From positions 208,047 to 272,046 of the forward strand of contig JARBJD010000076.1 in assembly GCA_033064195.1 (NCBI GenBank): 64,000 bases of DNA. Direction: 5' to 3'. A program made the position numbers and the translations under genes. Positions within the stretch are counted from its first letter, which is position 1. The number at the start of each line of letters is the position of its first letter. The notes under the pieces are model-generated. The model had not been told where the DNA came from. It made no database searches and was given only the letters and a program-made list of their open reading frames with translations. This stretch comes from Blattamonas nauphoetae (Eukaryota; Preaxostyla; Oxymonadida). Positions 30,854 to 41,496 of this stretch are shown here, one piece after another.

Positions 30854-31933
30854 TTAGTCGTCTGAGAGACCGTGACTCCCGTTTAAGGGCTGCCACCAAG
30901 ACGATGAAAGGACAGGGTAGCCGACGCCGAATAGGATGGGACGGGCATAGTATTCATCGGCGACTGTTGAGCCGGGACTCCATCCGACGTGTGCGTTGAG
31001 AGTCCGGAGGTTGACTCGTCTCACGAGGCGGAGGTATGAAATGGCAGCGTGTTTAATGGAGTAGGGCCCGAACGTCTCAGGTATGCCTGCCTCCCTGAAG
31101 ACCCTCTTGATCCTGTCTGTGATCCGCTGTTGGTTGAGTGGCTTGCCGGTGGAGAAGTCGACCCATGTGTGTGAGAGGTCCGCATGCGGAAGAGACGAAA
31201 GTTGGTCAGTGACGGCCTGGACATTGTGGAGGTGGGCCTGGAGAGCGACATAGGGAGAATAGTCCGGAGCGCCTTCGTCCTCAATGAACTTCTGATGAAA
31301 CACGTCCTGGCGTTGCTTCTGAATGACCGAGATCACCACGCGATTGACCCCCTCGTCCATTGAGGGACGAGGCCATTCGATTCTCTTCCACTTGAGATGC
31401 ACCAGTTCCTCGCGGCGACAGCAGGAATAAGTCAGGATGAGAACAATTGCCCTTGTCTGTTGGAGGTCTGGATTGGACTTGGCTTCCTCGAAGGTCGTTT
31501 GTGCCCACCTCAGTATCATATTGACGTTCCACATGCTCGAATACATTGGCGTCGTCTTCTGTGGATTCTGCTTTGCTATCAGCTTCTGAATAGAGAGAAG
31601 GGCTGTCTTGTCTAAGGCAAGTTCGGTGTGGAAAAGCTGAAGACTTGACTTGACGTGCGCGAGTATTTGGCGAGGAATAGAGGGAGACTCATTGAATTTG
31701 TCCTGGAGGTGGATGGCGAACTCTGCCAGTATCTTCTGGATCTCCCCGCCCTTCTTGACGAGATCTTCTGGGGAGAGGTGATTATCCAAACAATACTCTT
31801 CGAATAGTTTCCATGCGCGCCTCCACTTCGCCTCCGACTTATATCTTGTCTCCTCCAGCCGTATCAGTTTCTCGCCGTAGTTGCGAAGGGCACACAGAGA
31901 GCGGAAGAAGGTTCGGGGTGGGGAGAGTGTCAT
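30854..31933 (-). CDS. DIRS element 2, tyrosine recombinase
   Basis: 359 aa from an ATG that overlaps the RT stop (ATGA at 31933-31930). An N-terminal helical core-binding part (RRAWKLFEEYCLDNHLSPED) is followed by the catalytic domain. VLILTYSCCRREELVHLKWK holds the first arginine, FGPYSIKHAAISYLRL the histidine segment, and HVGWSPGSTVADEYYARP the candidate nucleophilic tyrosine. It is the last ORF of the element and ends 80 nt before the internal complementary region. The start/stop overlap suggests coupled translation with RT. Confidence 0.85.
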   Translation of the reverse strand: MTLSPPRTFFRSLCALRNYGEKLIRLEETRYKSEAKWRRAWKLFEEYCLDNHLSPEDLVKKGGEIQKILAEFAIHLQDKFNESPSIPRQILAHVKSSLQLFHTELALDKTALLSIQKLIAKQNPQKTTPMYSSMWNVNMILRWAQTTFEEAKSNPDLQQTRAIVLILTYSCCRREELVHLKWKRIEWPRPSMDEGVNRVVISVIQKQRQDVFHQKFIEDEGAPDYSPYVALQAHLHNVQAVTDQLSSLPHADLSHTWVDFSTGKPLNQQRITDRIKRVFREAGIPETFGPYSIKHAAISYLRLVRRVNLRTLNAHVGWSPGSTVADEYYARPILFGVGYPVLSSSWWQPLNGSHGLSDD

Positions 31934-33708
31934 TCTATGAGAGACGCCAGAATCGAGCCTGGTGGTAGCTTCAAGTCCTCGAGAGGATTGTCGAGGGCTG
32001 TCAGTTGACTGTACTCTCCCAACAACATCTGCTTGCAATCGAGTTGTGACAGAAGAGTGGACCACGGTTGGGCTCTCCACGCCGGAGTAATTAGGAGAGC
32101 TCTCTTCGGTCTCTGTATCATGAGCTTCCTCACTACTTTCGAGATCATCAAAATTGGGGGGTGGATCAGGAGATTCATTATCATCTCGGACCAATCTTGG
32201 TCCATTACCCCTCCTCCAGCTTCTTCTTTCGCCCCTGAGAGAGAGAAATACATTGCGCATTGTTTGTTCTTGACGCTCGCGAAAAGATCCATCCCGGGAT
32301 CGAAGTTCCATTTGTCCTTGACCAGTTGAAGAGCTTGTGGCAGGAGATGATATTCGCTGTGCGGGGGGAGTCGTGAGAGCGCATCCGAGACTGAGTTGGC
32401 TTTGCCCGGGATGTGGTTGATCGACTGGAGGTGAAGGCCGAGCCGTTTGAACGTCTTGAAGACACTCCTGGTTATTTCGAGGAGAGGAAGACCTGCGCGT
32501 TGTCTCCGCAGGTTGTAGACAGCGGCTGTATTGTCCGATAGAATCGAGAGTGAGGAGACTCGAGCTCGTCTCAAATGCTTCGCAGCTGCTCGAACGCTCC
32601 GACCCACCGCTGCAGTCTCTTTCCAATTGCTCGTGTGCGAGCGCTCCTGTATGTTCCAGAACCCGTGGAAATAAACAGTCGAACCAGTTAACTGGAGTGT
32701 CGCTCCCCAGCCTGTCGGACTGGCGTCCGTGGTGATTGAGGCTTGGCTCACTGTCGGTTGGAAGGAGAACGGAGAGTTGTTTGTCAGGCGCTTCTTCCAA
32801 AACTGTAATTCCCCCAGGAGTTGGGGAGTGAGGCGAACCTTGCCGTTCCATCCAAACTTGTGGACGGTTGATGACAGGAGCGTTTGATGCCTTCGGAGAT
32901 ATAGACTTGCTTCTGGAATTGAAATACGCAGAAAACTGAGTGAGCCGATTAAGCTGGAGAGGTGTTTCAATGAGATCATTGCCCTCTGTTGGCAGGAGAG
33001 AGTCTGGGATTTGAGTAACGACAGGAGCTTCTTTCGTCTGCAATCCGTCACTTTGACAGTCTGGTCCTTCGAGTTGAGTAACCAGCCGAGGAACTCCGCC
33101 TCCTGGCTGGGACGGAGGAGACATTTGTCCTCCGCTATCACGAAACCCAGCTGGCGGAGTCTCTGAACCGCCTGAACTGTCTTGCTTCTCGCCTCGTCCT
33201 CTGAGTCCGCTATCAGGAGTAAGTCGTCCAGATAAAAGACTATTGAGATCTTCAACTCCTCCCTCAATGCCTTCACAGCGATCTTCATCGTCTTCGAGAA
33301 CGTTCGGGGTGCGGTTGCCAATCCGAAAGGCAGTGCTTTGAACTGGTACGCCTTGTGTTGAAATTGAAAGCAGAGGAACTTGCGTAATGGTGGCGAGAGA
33401 TGGATGTGCAGATACGCAGACTGTATGTCGATGGTTGTTAGCCAGGAGTGAGTGTTGATTAGAGGAAAGGCGGTTTGAATGTTTTCCATTTTGAAGTGAG
33501 TCGTTTTGATCTCTCTGTTTAGGTGAGATGCATCTATCACCTTTCTGTATTTCCCTCCCTTCTTTGCGACGAGGAATGTGGGGAGAATCAGTTCCGCTGT
33601 CTCCGGCTGTATTTCCTCCACTGCACCCATTCGAAGTTCCTCTTGAAGAAGTTGATTGTAAGCTTCCATCTCCTCCGTTTTCCCTCTGAACGGTGGTGCT
33701 CTTCCCAA
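31930..33708 (-). CDS. DIRS element 2, reverse transcriptase-RNase H
   Basis: About 590 residues. RT: LILPTFLVAKKGGKYRKVID, LTTIDIQSAYLHIHLSPPL, LPFGLATAPRTFSKTM, and IVFYLDDLLLIADSEDEA (YLDD). RNase H: ASITTDASPTGWGATLQL, NWKETAAVGRSVRAA, ILSDNTAAVYNLRRQRAG, and KANSVSDALSRLP. No ATG lies at the 5' edge of the open stretch, so it may be translated together with upstream coding. Similarity to element 1 is at family level only; the two elements are separate lineages with different termini. Confidence 0.9.
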   Translation of the reverse strand: MGRAPPFRGKTEEMEAYNQLLQEELRMGAVEEIQPETAELILPTFLVAKKGGKYRKVIDASHLNREIKTTHFKMENIQTAFPLINTHSWLTTIDIQSAYLHIHLSPPLRKFLCFQFQHKAYQFKALPFGLATAPRTFSKTMKIAVKALREELKISIVFYLDDLLLIADSEDEARSKTVQAVQRLRQLGFVIAEDKCLLRPSQEAEFLGWLLNSKDQTVKVTDCRRKKLLSLLKSQTLSCQQRAMISLKHLSSLIGSLSFLRISIPEASLYLRRHQTLLSSTVHKFGWNGKVRLTPQLLGELQFWKKRLTNNSPFSFQPTVSQASITTDASPTGWGATLQLTGSTVYFHGFWNIQERSHTSNWKETAAVGRSVRAAAKHLRRARVSSLSILSDNTAAVYNLRRQRAGLPLLEITRSVFKTFKRLGLHLQSINHIPGKANSVSDALSRLPPHSEYHLLPQALQLVKDKWNFDPGMDLFASVKNKQCAMYFSLSGAKEEAGGGVMDQDWSEMIMNLLIHPPILMISKVVRKLMIQRPKRALLITPAWRAQPWSTLLSQLDCKQMLLGEYSQLTALDNPLEDLKLPPGSILASLIE

Positions 33709-33857
33709 TAGGCGCAGTCTGTCCGGTGAGTCGGCCTCCTTCCACTCCCAAAGAGCTCCCGCTTGAATAATATCCTTCCCACCAATATCTGCCCACAGTG
33801 AGATTCTGTCCAGGAGTCTCCCTGTTATCTTGACATCCTCCTGCTTTAATTCCGACT

Positions 33858-35045
33858 CTACTGGCCTTTCCTGTTGTAGTGTCGGTGAGGACCGAATTGT
33901 TTGACGGGGGTACGGCCCTGCCCCCCTCTCGGTGAGAAAGCAGCGCCAGACTGCATATGTGTCATCGGCGCTGGGCCAATCATTTGAGTGGTCTGATCGA
34001 AACCTGTCTGAGTTGGTTGATAAGAGGAAGTGGAACGTGGAAGTAAACTCACATCATTCGAGAGAGGGCGTCGAATGTTCATCTGGTCCATCATGTCCAT
34101 GAAGTTCTTCTCGTCGACATATAGTGCGTGATATGTTCGTGAGGCGGCATCCGATGAAATGAGGATCGCGTCTAGGATCTTTGAGAGGATGGGGGAGGTA
34201 GGATCAGACGTTGAAATTTGGGTGTGAACTTCGCCAATTAAAGCTGCTGCAACAAGGCTGTGTTGTGTTGCCATCCTGAGCATCTGCTGCTGAACTCCTA
34301 GTGGACTGTTAAGTTTTGGAGGATCGTCCGAAAACTGAGTCTGTATTTCCAAATCTCTTCGAGAGTTGTATGATGCCCGGGTTAATTCGTCAATCAATTG
34401 CGGAGGCAGAACATTCTTAACCCAGTCCGTGGTGAACTTCGTATGCCTCTTTTCAGCTTCTTTTCAAACTCGTCGCTGGATCCTTTCGATGGATGGGACT
34501 GAAATCTGAGTCCTGATACAGAGCGATGTAGGGGTCTTGTAGATCCAGATGTGGTGGTAATAGATTCCGTTTCATCTTTGATGAGCGGTTTTTTCTTCCA
34601 AGAGAACGAGATTTGCGTCGCCCCTCCTTTGATCTGTGCTTTTGTGCTGCTTCCCTTCAGACCTATGTCCGGCCGAATAAAGAGATCTTTCTCGCTCATT
34701 CTGACGAGAGTAATGACTGGACGGAATGGAACCGCCAGAAGATGTGTTGGATGATTCCGAGCTGTCGGAACTGTCATCGTCGACCGGGTCCGTTGGACGT
34801 GAACGCTTGCGTTTTCTAATCGGAGAAGGTGCTCGCGTGGGAGGTATAGTTGTCCCGCGACGCTGGGAAGGTGGTACTTCCGGCGTTGTGGCCTGAGCCG
34901 TGTGAGATTGCTTTAACGATAGCGCGTCGAAAAACGCTGGGTCTGCGGTTCTAATACCACTAATAATCTGTCTGATGACATCAGGTGGTATTTGGTCGGA
35001 AGGGGCAGTGTCTGCTGCAGCTGAAGTTTCTGAATGTGTCGTCAT
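33858..35045 (-). CDS. DIRS element 2, gag-like region (in more than one frame)
   Basis: The ATG at 35045 opens MTTHSETSAAADTAPSDQIP, followed by a basic stretch (SPIRKRKRSRPTDP) and a serine-rich run. The downstream part (34397-33858) contains a helical section (QQQMLRMATQHSLVAAALIG) and a G/R-rich end (FSPRGGQGRTPVKQFGPHRH). The region occupies the gag position, but the frames do not run through; it is partly broken or uses splicing. Confidence 0.55.
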
Positions 35046-35057
35046 TATTTTGATCTT

Positions 35058-35111
35058 CGTGACCAACCCATTACTCACGACCACTTCTCATTATCAGAGG
35101 GACCGAGGTTT
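35058..35111 (-). repeat. Right inverted repeat of DIRS element 2
   Basis: Reverse complement of 30391-30444. The last ~28 bases of the element (TTTGAACAGCACC...GGTGCT) follow and are unique to this end and to the internal region. Confidence 0.85.
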
Positions 35112-35139
35112 GAACAGCACCTACTAGAAGGGCGGTGCT

Positions 35140-35818
35140 GGAATGCTCACACTCTCTCTCCCCTCATTCTGGTCATGGAATGCTCGCACTCTCTCCCCTC
35201 ATTCTGGTCATGGAATGCTCGCACTCTCTCCCCTCATTCTGGTCATGGAATGCTCGCACTCTCTCCCCTCATTCTGGTCATGGAATGCTCACACTCTCTC
35301 TCCCCTCATTCTGGTCATGGAATGCTCGCACTCTCTCCCCTCATTCTGGTCATGGAATGCTCGCACTCTCTCCCCTCATTCTGGTCATGGAATGCTCGCA
35401 CTCTCTCCCCTCATTCTGGTCATGGAATGCTCGCACTCTCTCCCCTCATTCTGGTCATGGAATGCTCGCACTCTCTCCCCTCATTCTGGTCATGGAATGC
35501 TCACACTCTCTCCCCTCATTCTGGTCATGGAATGCTCGCACTCTCTCCCCTCATTCTGGTCATGGAATGCTCGCACTCTCTCCCCTCATTCTGGTCATGG
35601 AATGCTCGCACTCTCTCCCCTCATTCTGGTCATGGAATGCTCGCACTCTCTCCCCTCATTCTGGTCATGGAATGCTCACACTCTCTCCCCTCATTCTGGT
35701 CATGGAATGCTCGCACTCTCTCCCCTCATTCTGGTCATGGAATGCTCGGACTCTCTCCCCTCATTCTGGTCATGGAATGCTCGGACTCTCTCCCCTCATT
35801 CTGGTCATGGAATGCTCG
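35140..35818. repeat. 35-bp tandem array, right portion (about 19 units)
   Basis: Continuation of the array at 29477-30379 after the DIRS insertion, beginning GGAATGCTCACACTC. Two units carry the extra CT. It ends at ...ATGGAATGCTCGCCGTC. The original uninterrupted array would have had about 45 units. Confidence 0.95.
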
Positions 35819-35829
35819 CCGTCTCAAAT

Positions 35830-36140
35830 GCATTGACTTTTTCAGGAACTGACGAAACAGTTGCGAGATGTCTGTGAATCTGCGTCGATTTGCAGCCGAG
35901 CGTTGGCAGCAGAGCTGGAATCATGATGCAACGATGGGAGACACGTCTCGTGTTTGATGGAATGGATGGCTTCGAAGACACGATCGAACAACATCGAAGC
36001 GAGAAATGTGAATCTGGAGGAGACAGGATTGTTCGATGTTCGATGAAATGGAGCGATTTTCAAGAAGGAAACGTCACCGAACACTCATTTCTCAGAAACT
36101 CGAAACACGACTTGAACGACTCCCCTGAAACAACATTCTA
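35830..36140 (+). pseudogene. Diverged family copy, C-terminal part
   Basis: Open frame 35890-36141 with MMQRWETRLVFDGMDGFEDT, then IEQHRSEKCESGGDRIVRCS and MKWSDFQEGNV. By eye this is the family's W.T..RLLRMEGIEDxIE...GGR.IV..SI.WNN.QGMNV. It is about 85 percent identical in DNA to 9350-9560. It is most simply the C-terminus of the gene whose N-terminal part is at 29020, the middle being the expanded array and DIRS element 2. Confidence 0.5.
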
Positions 36141-37138
36141 AGTTGTGTTCTTACGTCCCCTCACTTCAGATTTGTTGTGAATTCGCCTCCAGCATCAGCC
36201 GCCGTTTCACCGCTGTCTTGGAGAATGCAGCAGAAACGCGATTTTGGAAGATTCTACTGAAACTGAGTTCTCCGTTGTGTCTTCGCCATTCGTCAGTGCT
36301 GCTGGTGTTTTGTTCGTTCATCGAAGTGGATGGATCGAACTTGACTGAAACCGAAACGACGCTTCTCTTGTTCTTCTCACCCGCTCTTCCCTTTGTGCCC
36401 TCGAACTGAGAGGGAAGACGAAAGATGCGCTGAAATGTCAGACGAACCATTCCACCCCTTTCCATCAATCATTTGAAGCTGATTGTGTGATCGGTCGTTC
36501 GGTCTCGATCGGAACACGTGTCAGGAAAGCCGACGGATTCTCTCGCAAATGCACGTGAAATGGGAAAGACTGGGCAGTTCTGATCAAGCGGATCAGAAAT
36601 AAGTCGAACTCTTGTTCATCCGAAGATCACCGCCAAGATCAGTGGAAGTCTCATCTCTTTCGGCTGCGACTTGTGTGTTGAGGAAAGATTGTTGTTTGTG
36701 TTGTTGAAAATTGAAGACACCAGATGCCCTTCTGATCAGATCCAAACACACTCTCGTTCAAGTCCCAGGTCGCACTCCATTTCCATTTTGAGAGCCGTTC
36801 GTTTGACTTTGCTGCTTGCTCACATGCACAACCACGCGCTCCTCTCTCCTCCATCACTCTCTTTACTTGGCCTGCTGTCTGTGTATGGATGATTGTATTT
36901 GAGAGAGCAGATTGGGGAAATCGGTGCACTGCCTGTCATAATTTCTCTCTTCATCTGCTTCTCAGCATTCTCTTGTGGTTCGCTCGGAGTTCTTCAGCTT
37001 TGTCAGCGACGTCGTTCGTTTCAAGTCATTCACAGGTTTCATCTTGATTAATGGATAGTTCCAATCTTCGTTGGTTTGCTTGTATTCTTCCTTTTGGACA
37101 TTTATTTCATCTCAATCTCTATTTCTCTTTCATTCTTT
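36141..37138. other. Spacer upstream of gene E
   Basis: No recognisable gene. At 37095-37118 the shared element TTTTGGACATTTATTTCATC of the family upstream region is present. It is then cut by the pogo-like transposon. Confidence 0.45.
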
Positions 37139-37140
37139 TA

Positions 37141-38764
37141 GTGGTTGATCAAACCAGGGTAAAAAAATAAACCGGGGAAGATCCAGATTGAACCCATTGA
37201 CCAATTCAATCCAACAGTTTGATGAAAAAAGTCTTTTATTAACAGTCAATATGAAATGGTAAACTATGAAGTATCATCTGAGTCGTCTCCGCCATCGTCT
37301 GTCGGATCGAGTGGTATTTGAGGGTTTTCTGGCGGTTGCATCCTCTGGCGGATTCCAGCATCTGAGATGAACCAGAGACCATTCCGAGAATGGTCTCGAC
37401 GCTGTGGGTTGGGGTTGAGTCGATTGGGAAGTTCACCCTCACTAAGATGTCTTTGCACTGGTACCACAGTCGGAGGCTCCATTCCTGTGTCAAGAAAACT
37501 TTTTCGAATCCCATCTGGTCCAAGTGCCGTATTGAGAGATGATCGGCACTTGGACATGAAAGTTGTTCTTCTGGCTGCTTGGTTTTCGAGTGGTTGTGGA
37601 GTAATGTCGTTGAGGAGGCCTTTCTTGAAATTCGCGGTGATGTACTGGTCGACAGGTTGTAGAAGATGTGTTGTATGCGATGGGAGAATAACGACATCTA
37701 TGTTGTGTTGTCTGAACAGGTGGAGAGCCGGTGCACAATAATGGGAGTGGAGACCATCCATAATCAAGAGAGCTCTGTCGTTTTCGAGGTTTAGCGTATT
37801 TCTTCTGGAAAGGATGGCAGGAATGATATATAGCTGAAGGATCATCGGAAACAGAATGTTTGTCATTCGGGTTTGAGGTGAAGCCATAATCTTAATCATT
37901 TGTGTTTGGTATGGAGTGAATTCAGGCGGAATATGATCGAACGGGACGAGAATGACGGTTGGTAAAGGCTCGCCATCTGCGGCGACTGAAAGCAAGAGTG
38001 TGACTTTATTGGGGAGTGGAATATGGGGGACGTATGGGCGAGGCTCATCTGGTCCGACTGCGACCATAGGATTATGAACCATCGCTGAGTTGGCAAAAGT
38101 TTCATCTAGATTGAAAATTAGTGAAGTGCAATAAGGGTATGCACCTCGAAGTCTACAATACATGGTAAAAAAGGGCTCAATTATTGCCCTCGATGTCTGT
38201 CGGAATCGTTCTACAGGGAATTGATGTGAGCGTTTGAGAGCTAAATTTGGACTGGACCTGACAAAGGATTGCCCGTATGTGGAGCATAATGTGGGCTTTG
38301 GTGCTTCGGCCGCACGTTTGCGAATGGTATCTGTGCACTAATCACAAAAAAATATGACGAAAAGAATATCACATACAAGGGAACGAATCGACTTCGGTGT
38401 GTGGAAGATCCTTCGCTCTTTGTCTTCATTGATCTTGTTTTGGATATCAGATCGTTCAGTTTCGTCAAGTAAGAAGGGTCGGCCACGAATTCCCCCCTTT
38501 CTGCCCAATTTCAGGCTCTTAACAGCCCTTTCCATGACCTTCCTGTTCACCAATCCAAGCGTGACAATCTTGTTGACCGGGACGTTGTAGTCCCGGCACA
38601 ACCTAGCAAAGCGCTCCCCCCGATGTGCGATGTGCCGATATTCGGCGGTGTTGGAAATCCGGATGATTTCAGCGTCTGATATTGGAGAACGTTTGGGCAT
38701 AATTATCATGGGGCAGAAGCGGATTTACCCCCCTTTATTTAGTTTCCCTGGTTTGATCAACCAC
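37141..38764 (-). mobile_element. Pogo/Tc1-like DNA transposon 1 (1624 bp), complete
   Basis: Terminal inverted repeats GTGGTTGATCAAACCAGGG (19 bp exact, then imperfect for ~20 more) are flanked by a TA duplication (37139-37140 and 38765-38766), as in the Tc1/mariner/pogo group. One transposase gene with a short intron fills the element. It sits 46 nt before the start codon of gene E, between the TTATTTCATCTC element and the ACCCATAACGA motif of gene E's upstream region. All parts look intact. Confidence 0.92.
37264..38709 (-). CDS. Pogo-like DDE transposase, two exons
   Basis: Exon 1 (38709-38377) and exon 2 (38337-37264) join in frame across a 39-nt intron (38376-38338, GTATGT...TTAG), giving 468 aa. 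The N-terminal ~100 residues are a helix-turn-helix DNA-binding region (VNKIVTLGLVNRKVMERAVK). The DDE_1-type catalytic part follows: LIFNLDETFANSAM (first D), ALLIMDGLHSHYCAPAL (second D), and HLLQPVDQYITANFKKG (third D). The C-terminal tail is acidic (DPTDDGGDDSDDTS). The reading without the intron would stop shortly after exon 1. It has all features expected of an active enzyme. Confidence 0.88.
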
Positions 38765-38774
38765 TATTCTTGAA

Positions 38775-38785
38775 ACCCATAACGA
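38775..38785 (+). promoter_or_regulatory. Shared upstream motif of family gene E
   Basis: ACCCATAACGA, 25 nt before the ATG at 38811 and only 10 nt from the end of pogo-like element 1. The insertion leaves the motif in place but moves everything upstream of it 1.6 kb away. Confidence 0.6.
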
Positions 38786-38810
38786 GCGATTGAATTCAGA
38801 ATCTGAGCGA

Positions 38811-39556
38811 ATGACAGCTTTAAACGCGAAGCCGTCCTCCTCCGCTGATTTTTCTTGCCCTGGTATCTCTTCACACTGCTTTTCATCTTCTCCAGATTGT
38901 TCTCCTTTCCTGGATTGGAACGAAGAAACACACGACTCTGTTCACGAAAGGGTGGTTGTATACCGATCTCTTGTTGCCACAGTGAAGTTGAATCCTGCTC
39001 TTGATGCCTCCCTGGAAGTGAAAGCCGCGAGCTTTCTCGAATCTGTGGTTCCAGAGGATACTGAATCGACAAATGCTTTTATCAGCAGCTTTGCAATGTC
39101 CTCTGATAAATCTATGACGGATTTCGTACAGTCCATTGGGGTGCTCATTTCATCTGCCAGTCAGGTCATTCCCAACGCTACAATGAAGATGCTCGATTCT
39201 CTGTTCTTGTGGTGTTCTCTTGACGTCCAACTTGACTTCGTCAAAGCTGATCTGATCACTCAACTCCTCAATACTCTCAATCCACAGTCTCTTTCTTTTG
39301 AAGAAGCAGTCGATATCCACGCCTGTCTCATTTCAATCACATTCAATTCTGTCTGGCTCGCAACTCCGTATTGTCTCGCACAACTCAAAATTGAAGAAGA
39401 CAATGAACAACAAGCTGTTCACGAGACGGTTTTGAAGCAAGTTGTTGTCCCTTCGGAGAAGTATATTTACCATTTGTGCGAGCACCGACTTTCGATCGTC
39501 GATGGAGACCAATCAAATACATTTATGCATCTTCTCACCCAAATCATCCTAATATC
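38811..39556 (+). pseudogene. Helical-repeat family protein, copy E, 5' part (split by hAT-like element)
   Basis: From MTALNAKPSSSADFSCPGIS through CSPFLDWNEETHDSVHERVV, FVKADLITQLLNTLNPQSLS, AVHETVLKQVVVPSEKYIYH to LLTQIILIS, where the hAT-like element interrupts it. The last eight bases, CTAATATC, are the target duplication. The sequence resumes in the same frame at 48380 (HYYRRTLEFILHMPVF) once one copy of the duplication is taken out. The 3' part carries a TAG at 48543 where other copies have glutamine, so the gene has decayed further or was already failing. Confidence 0.75.
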
Positions 39557-39766
39557 TAGGCATGGCTGACCGGCACTGACCGGTCAGTTTTCGCCGAAAA
39601 GCACTGACGGTCACTGACCGGAGAAATAACCAAACCCATATTCCAGAGTTTCCATTTCTCCGAAGAGGAATCCAAAGCACACTGAATAACGAGTCAATGA
39701 CGAGAATATCCACGTTATCTCTGTGGAAATGTGAAAAGAAACTCGTTATCATTTCAATCAATCCGA

Positions 39767-41059
39767 TTAACTCTTATATTCAGAGATTTCCGAACGAACT
39801 AATGACAAAAAATGATGTGGGGACATGATCGAACTTCTGGTCTGGGTTAGCTTCTCTTTTAAATTCCAACTCATTGCAAGTTGCTTCAGAAGCAATTTTC
39901 TTGACATCAACGATCGAAAATGTGGTTGAAGACGAGAGACAAGAAATGTTTGGATATCTGAGTGCGAACGTTGTTGTGCCATCTGTTTTTCTGAAAGAGA
40001 CTTTCTCTGCCGCGAATACAGTTCCATCCGCATCTTCGAGTGTCACATCATATTTCCAGCTCGTCACTGTGAACACTCCCTCAAAAGACAGTGTCATTTC
40101 GAATCCATCCCCATTCTCTCGGATCGTCTGACCGACAGAGGAGATGGATGGACCAATCAACTTTGGTAAGAGTTGACAAGCAGTTGAAGAACAGTCTGTT
40201 CGATATGTACGTGCTAAAATTCTAGTTTTCGTTTTGGATGATCATATGGGATAGTGAAAGACCCTGATGTATTGTCTGTCTTGAAAATGCAGAACTTGAA
40301 CTTAGTTGCCAGTTCATGGACGAGAAATGTCATAAGATCCGGAAAAGATGACAGTGATGGAGAGTTCTTGAAAATGATCGTCATTGGATGGTGGAGATCC
40401 TCTTGAGACAAGGCGAAGAAAGAATCACAAGCATTATTGAGAACATTAGAACTGACGATGATAAGAGGACCAGCTTCTCTCCTCCTGACAGTGTCCTCCA
40501 GTTTCTCGACTTGCGTGATTCGATACTCCATTGTTCTATCAATCGTATCTGAGGGGATATCAGTTTGAATGAAAGACAGTTGTTCGATTGTCACAAGTTG
40601 GATCTTTAGCTTTGATTCTGAATAGGCTCCGGCAGTCGAGAAGCGAAGATCAGACAAAAGATGAGGAACTGTCGGACGGTCTTTGTAAGACTGATCAGAA
40701 ATGTCAGAAAGAGAGAAAATACCACTGAGAGCGTCTAAACAAGGAGTTGAACGATTCTTTGTCGTGGTGGATCGATTCGAATTGACAAGAAGTGATTTTG
40801 AGAATTTAGAAGCCGTTTCGACACAAAACTGGCTCGAGGGCGATGCTAAGCTTGAAAAAATAAGGTCAGTCTTGTCGAAGACGAACATATATGAGATGAT
40901 GGACTCTTGGGAAATCAAGCGAAGAAGAATGAGAATAAGACGAGAACATACAAGTTGAGCATCAATAAGAGCCACTATTATCATGAGAATGAACCACAAG
41001 TCAAGATGGATAATGTTCTTAAATCGTGGAAGAACGTAATGACCACTCGGATCAGGCAT
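39767..41059 (-). pseudogene. Receptor-like protein fragment carried by the hAT-like element
   Basis: Two minus-strand open stretches. 41059-40214 starts MPDPSGHYVLPRF and includes LLSDLRFSTAGAYSESKLKI and a C-terminal FKFCIFKTDNTSGSFTIPYD. 40160-39780 contains the beta-sandwich repeat ENGDGFEMTLSFEGVFTVTS followed by WKYDVTLEDADGT and FRKTDGTTTFALRYPN. The second repeat resembles those of the receptor-like remnant at 12.6-13.1 kb. The join between the two could be a short intron or decay. There is no membrane segment, so only part of a gene is present. It is probably captured host sequence. Confidence 0.45.
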
Positions 41060-41176
41060 AACTCCACTCCATCACTCGAATCGTTCTCCTCTTGTTCCCA
41101 CATTTCTCTCCGATCTTTCTATCAACAGAAGAGCTCTTTCTCACGCTGTACAACGAACAAGGCAATCCATATGATA

Positions 41177-41427
41177 GTGGTGTCACCAATTAGTTCCATG
41201 TCAACAATTAGTGCTTTTCTCTGATTTGATAAAGAACATGGCGAATATCAATAGTGTGAAATGATAGAGTTGACAAATTCCTCCAGCCTGAGAAAAAGAT
41301 GATTTACTATGGAATGATCAAAACGATGGGCCCGATCAACATTCACGAAAAAATGAGAGAAGAGATGCAGATAATCATGAGAGAAAGTGGGTTTTCAGAG
41401 TTATTGGGTAATCCATTTTCATGTTTG
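41177..41427 (+). repeat. Left long terminal inverted repeat of pogo-like element 2
   Basis: Pairs with 47763-48012 almost perfectly; the inner end is at CATTTTCATGTTT. One mismatch is visible (AATCCATTTT versus AATTCATTTT). Confidence 0.92.
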
Positions 41428-41496
41428 ATAGTAATGCATGTCACTTTTTACATATTTATCTAAAATTCAGTGATTAAGGGAACGATTCTGTCTCTC

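Larger units (their letters stand above)
30380..35139 (-). mobile_element. DIRS-type tyrosine-recombinase retroelement 2 (4.76 kb), inserted in the 35-bp array
   Basis: Runs on the minus strand: gag-like (35045 downward), RT-RNase H, tyrosine recombinase, then the internal complementary region at 30698-30771. The ends read TGTAACAAACCGAGGTACC...(30380) and ...AGAAGGGCGGTGCT (35139). The internal region contains GGTTTGTTACA joined to AGCACCGCCC, exactly the two ends fused. Terminal inverted repeats of about 55 bp are present. There is no target duplication: TCAT and GGAATG join into an intact repeat unit. The RT and recombinase look whole; the gag-like part is in more than one frame. The element appears recent. 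Confidence 0.92.

Noticed and set aside
23040-35139. LTR retrotransposon or retrovirus-like identity for the two RT elements
   Set aside because: There are no direct long terminal repeats, no protease and no DDE integrase. Tyrosine recombinase motifs, inverted repeats and internal complementary regions indicate DIRS-type elements.
29477-35818. CRISPR-like regular arrays
   Set aside because: The units are contiguous with no unique spacers, and the genome is eukaryotic; they are simple tandem repeats.
39557-41176. A hAT transposase in the minus-strand open frames of the hAT-like element
   Set aside because: The readable residues match beta-sandwich receptor-like repeats; no RNase H-like DDE or hATC dimerisation motif is visible.
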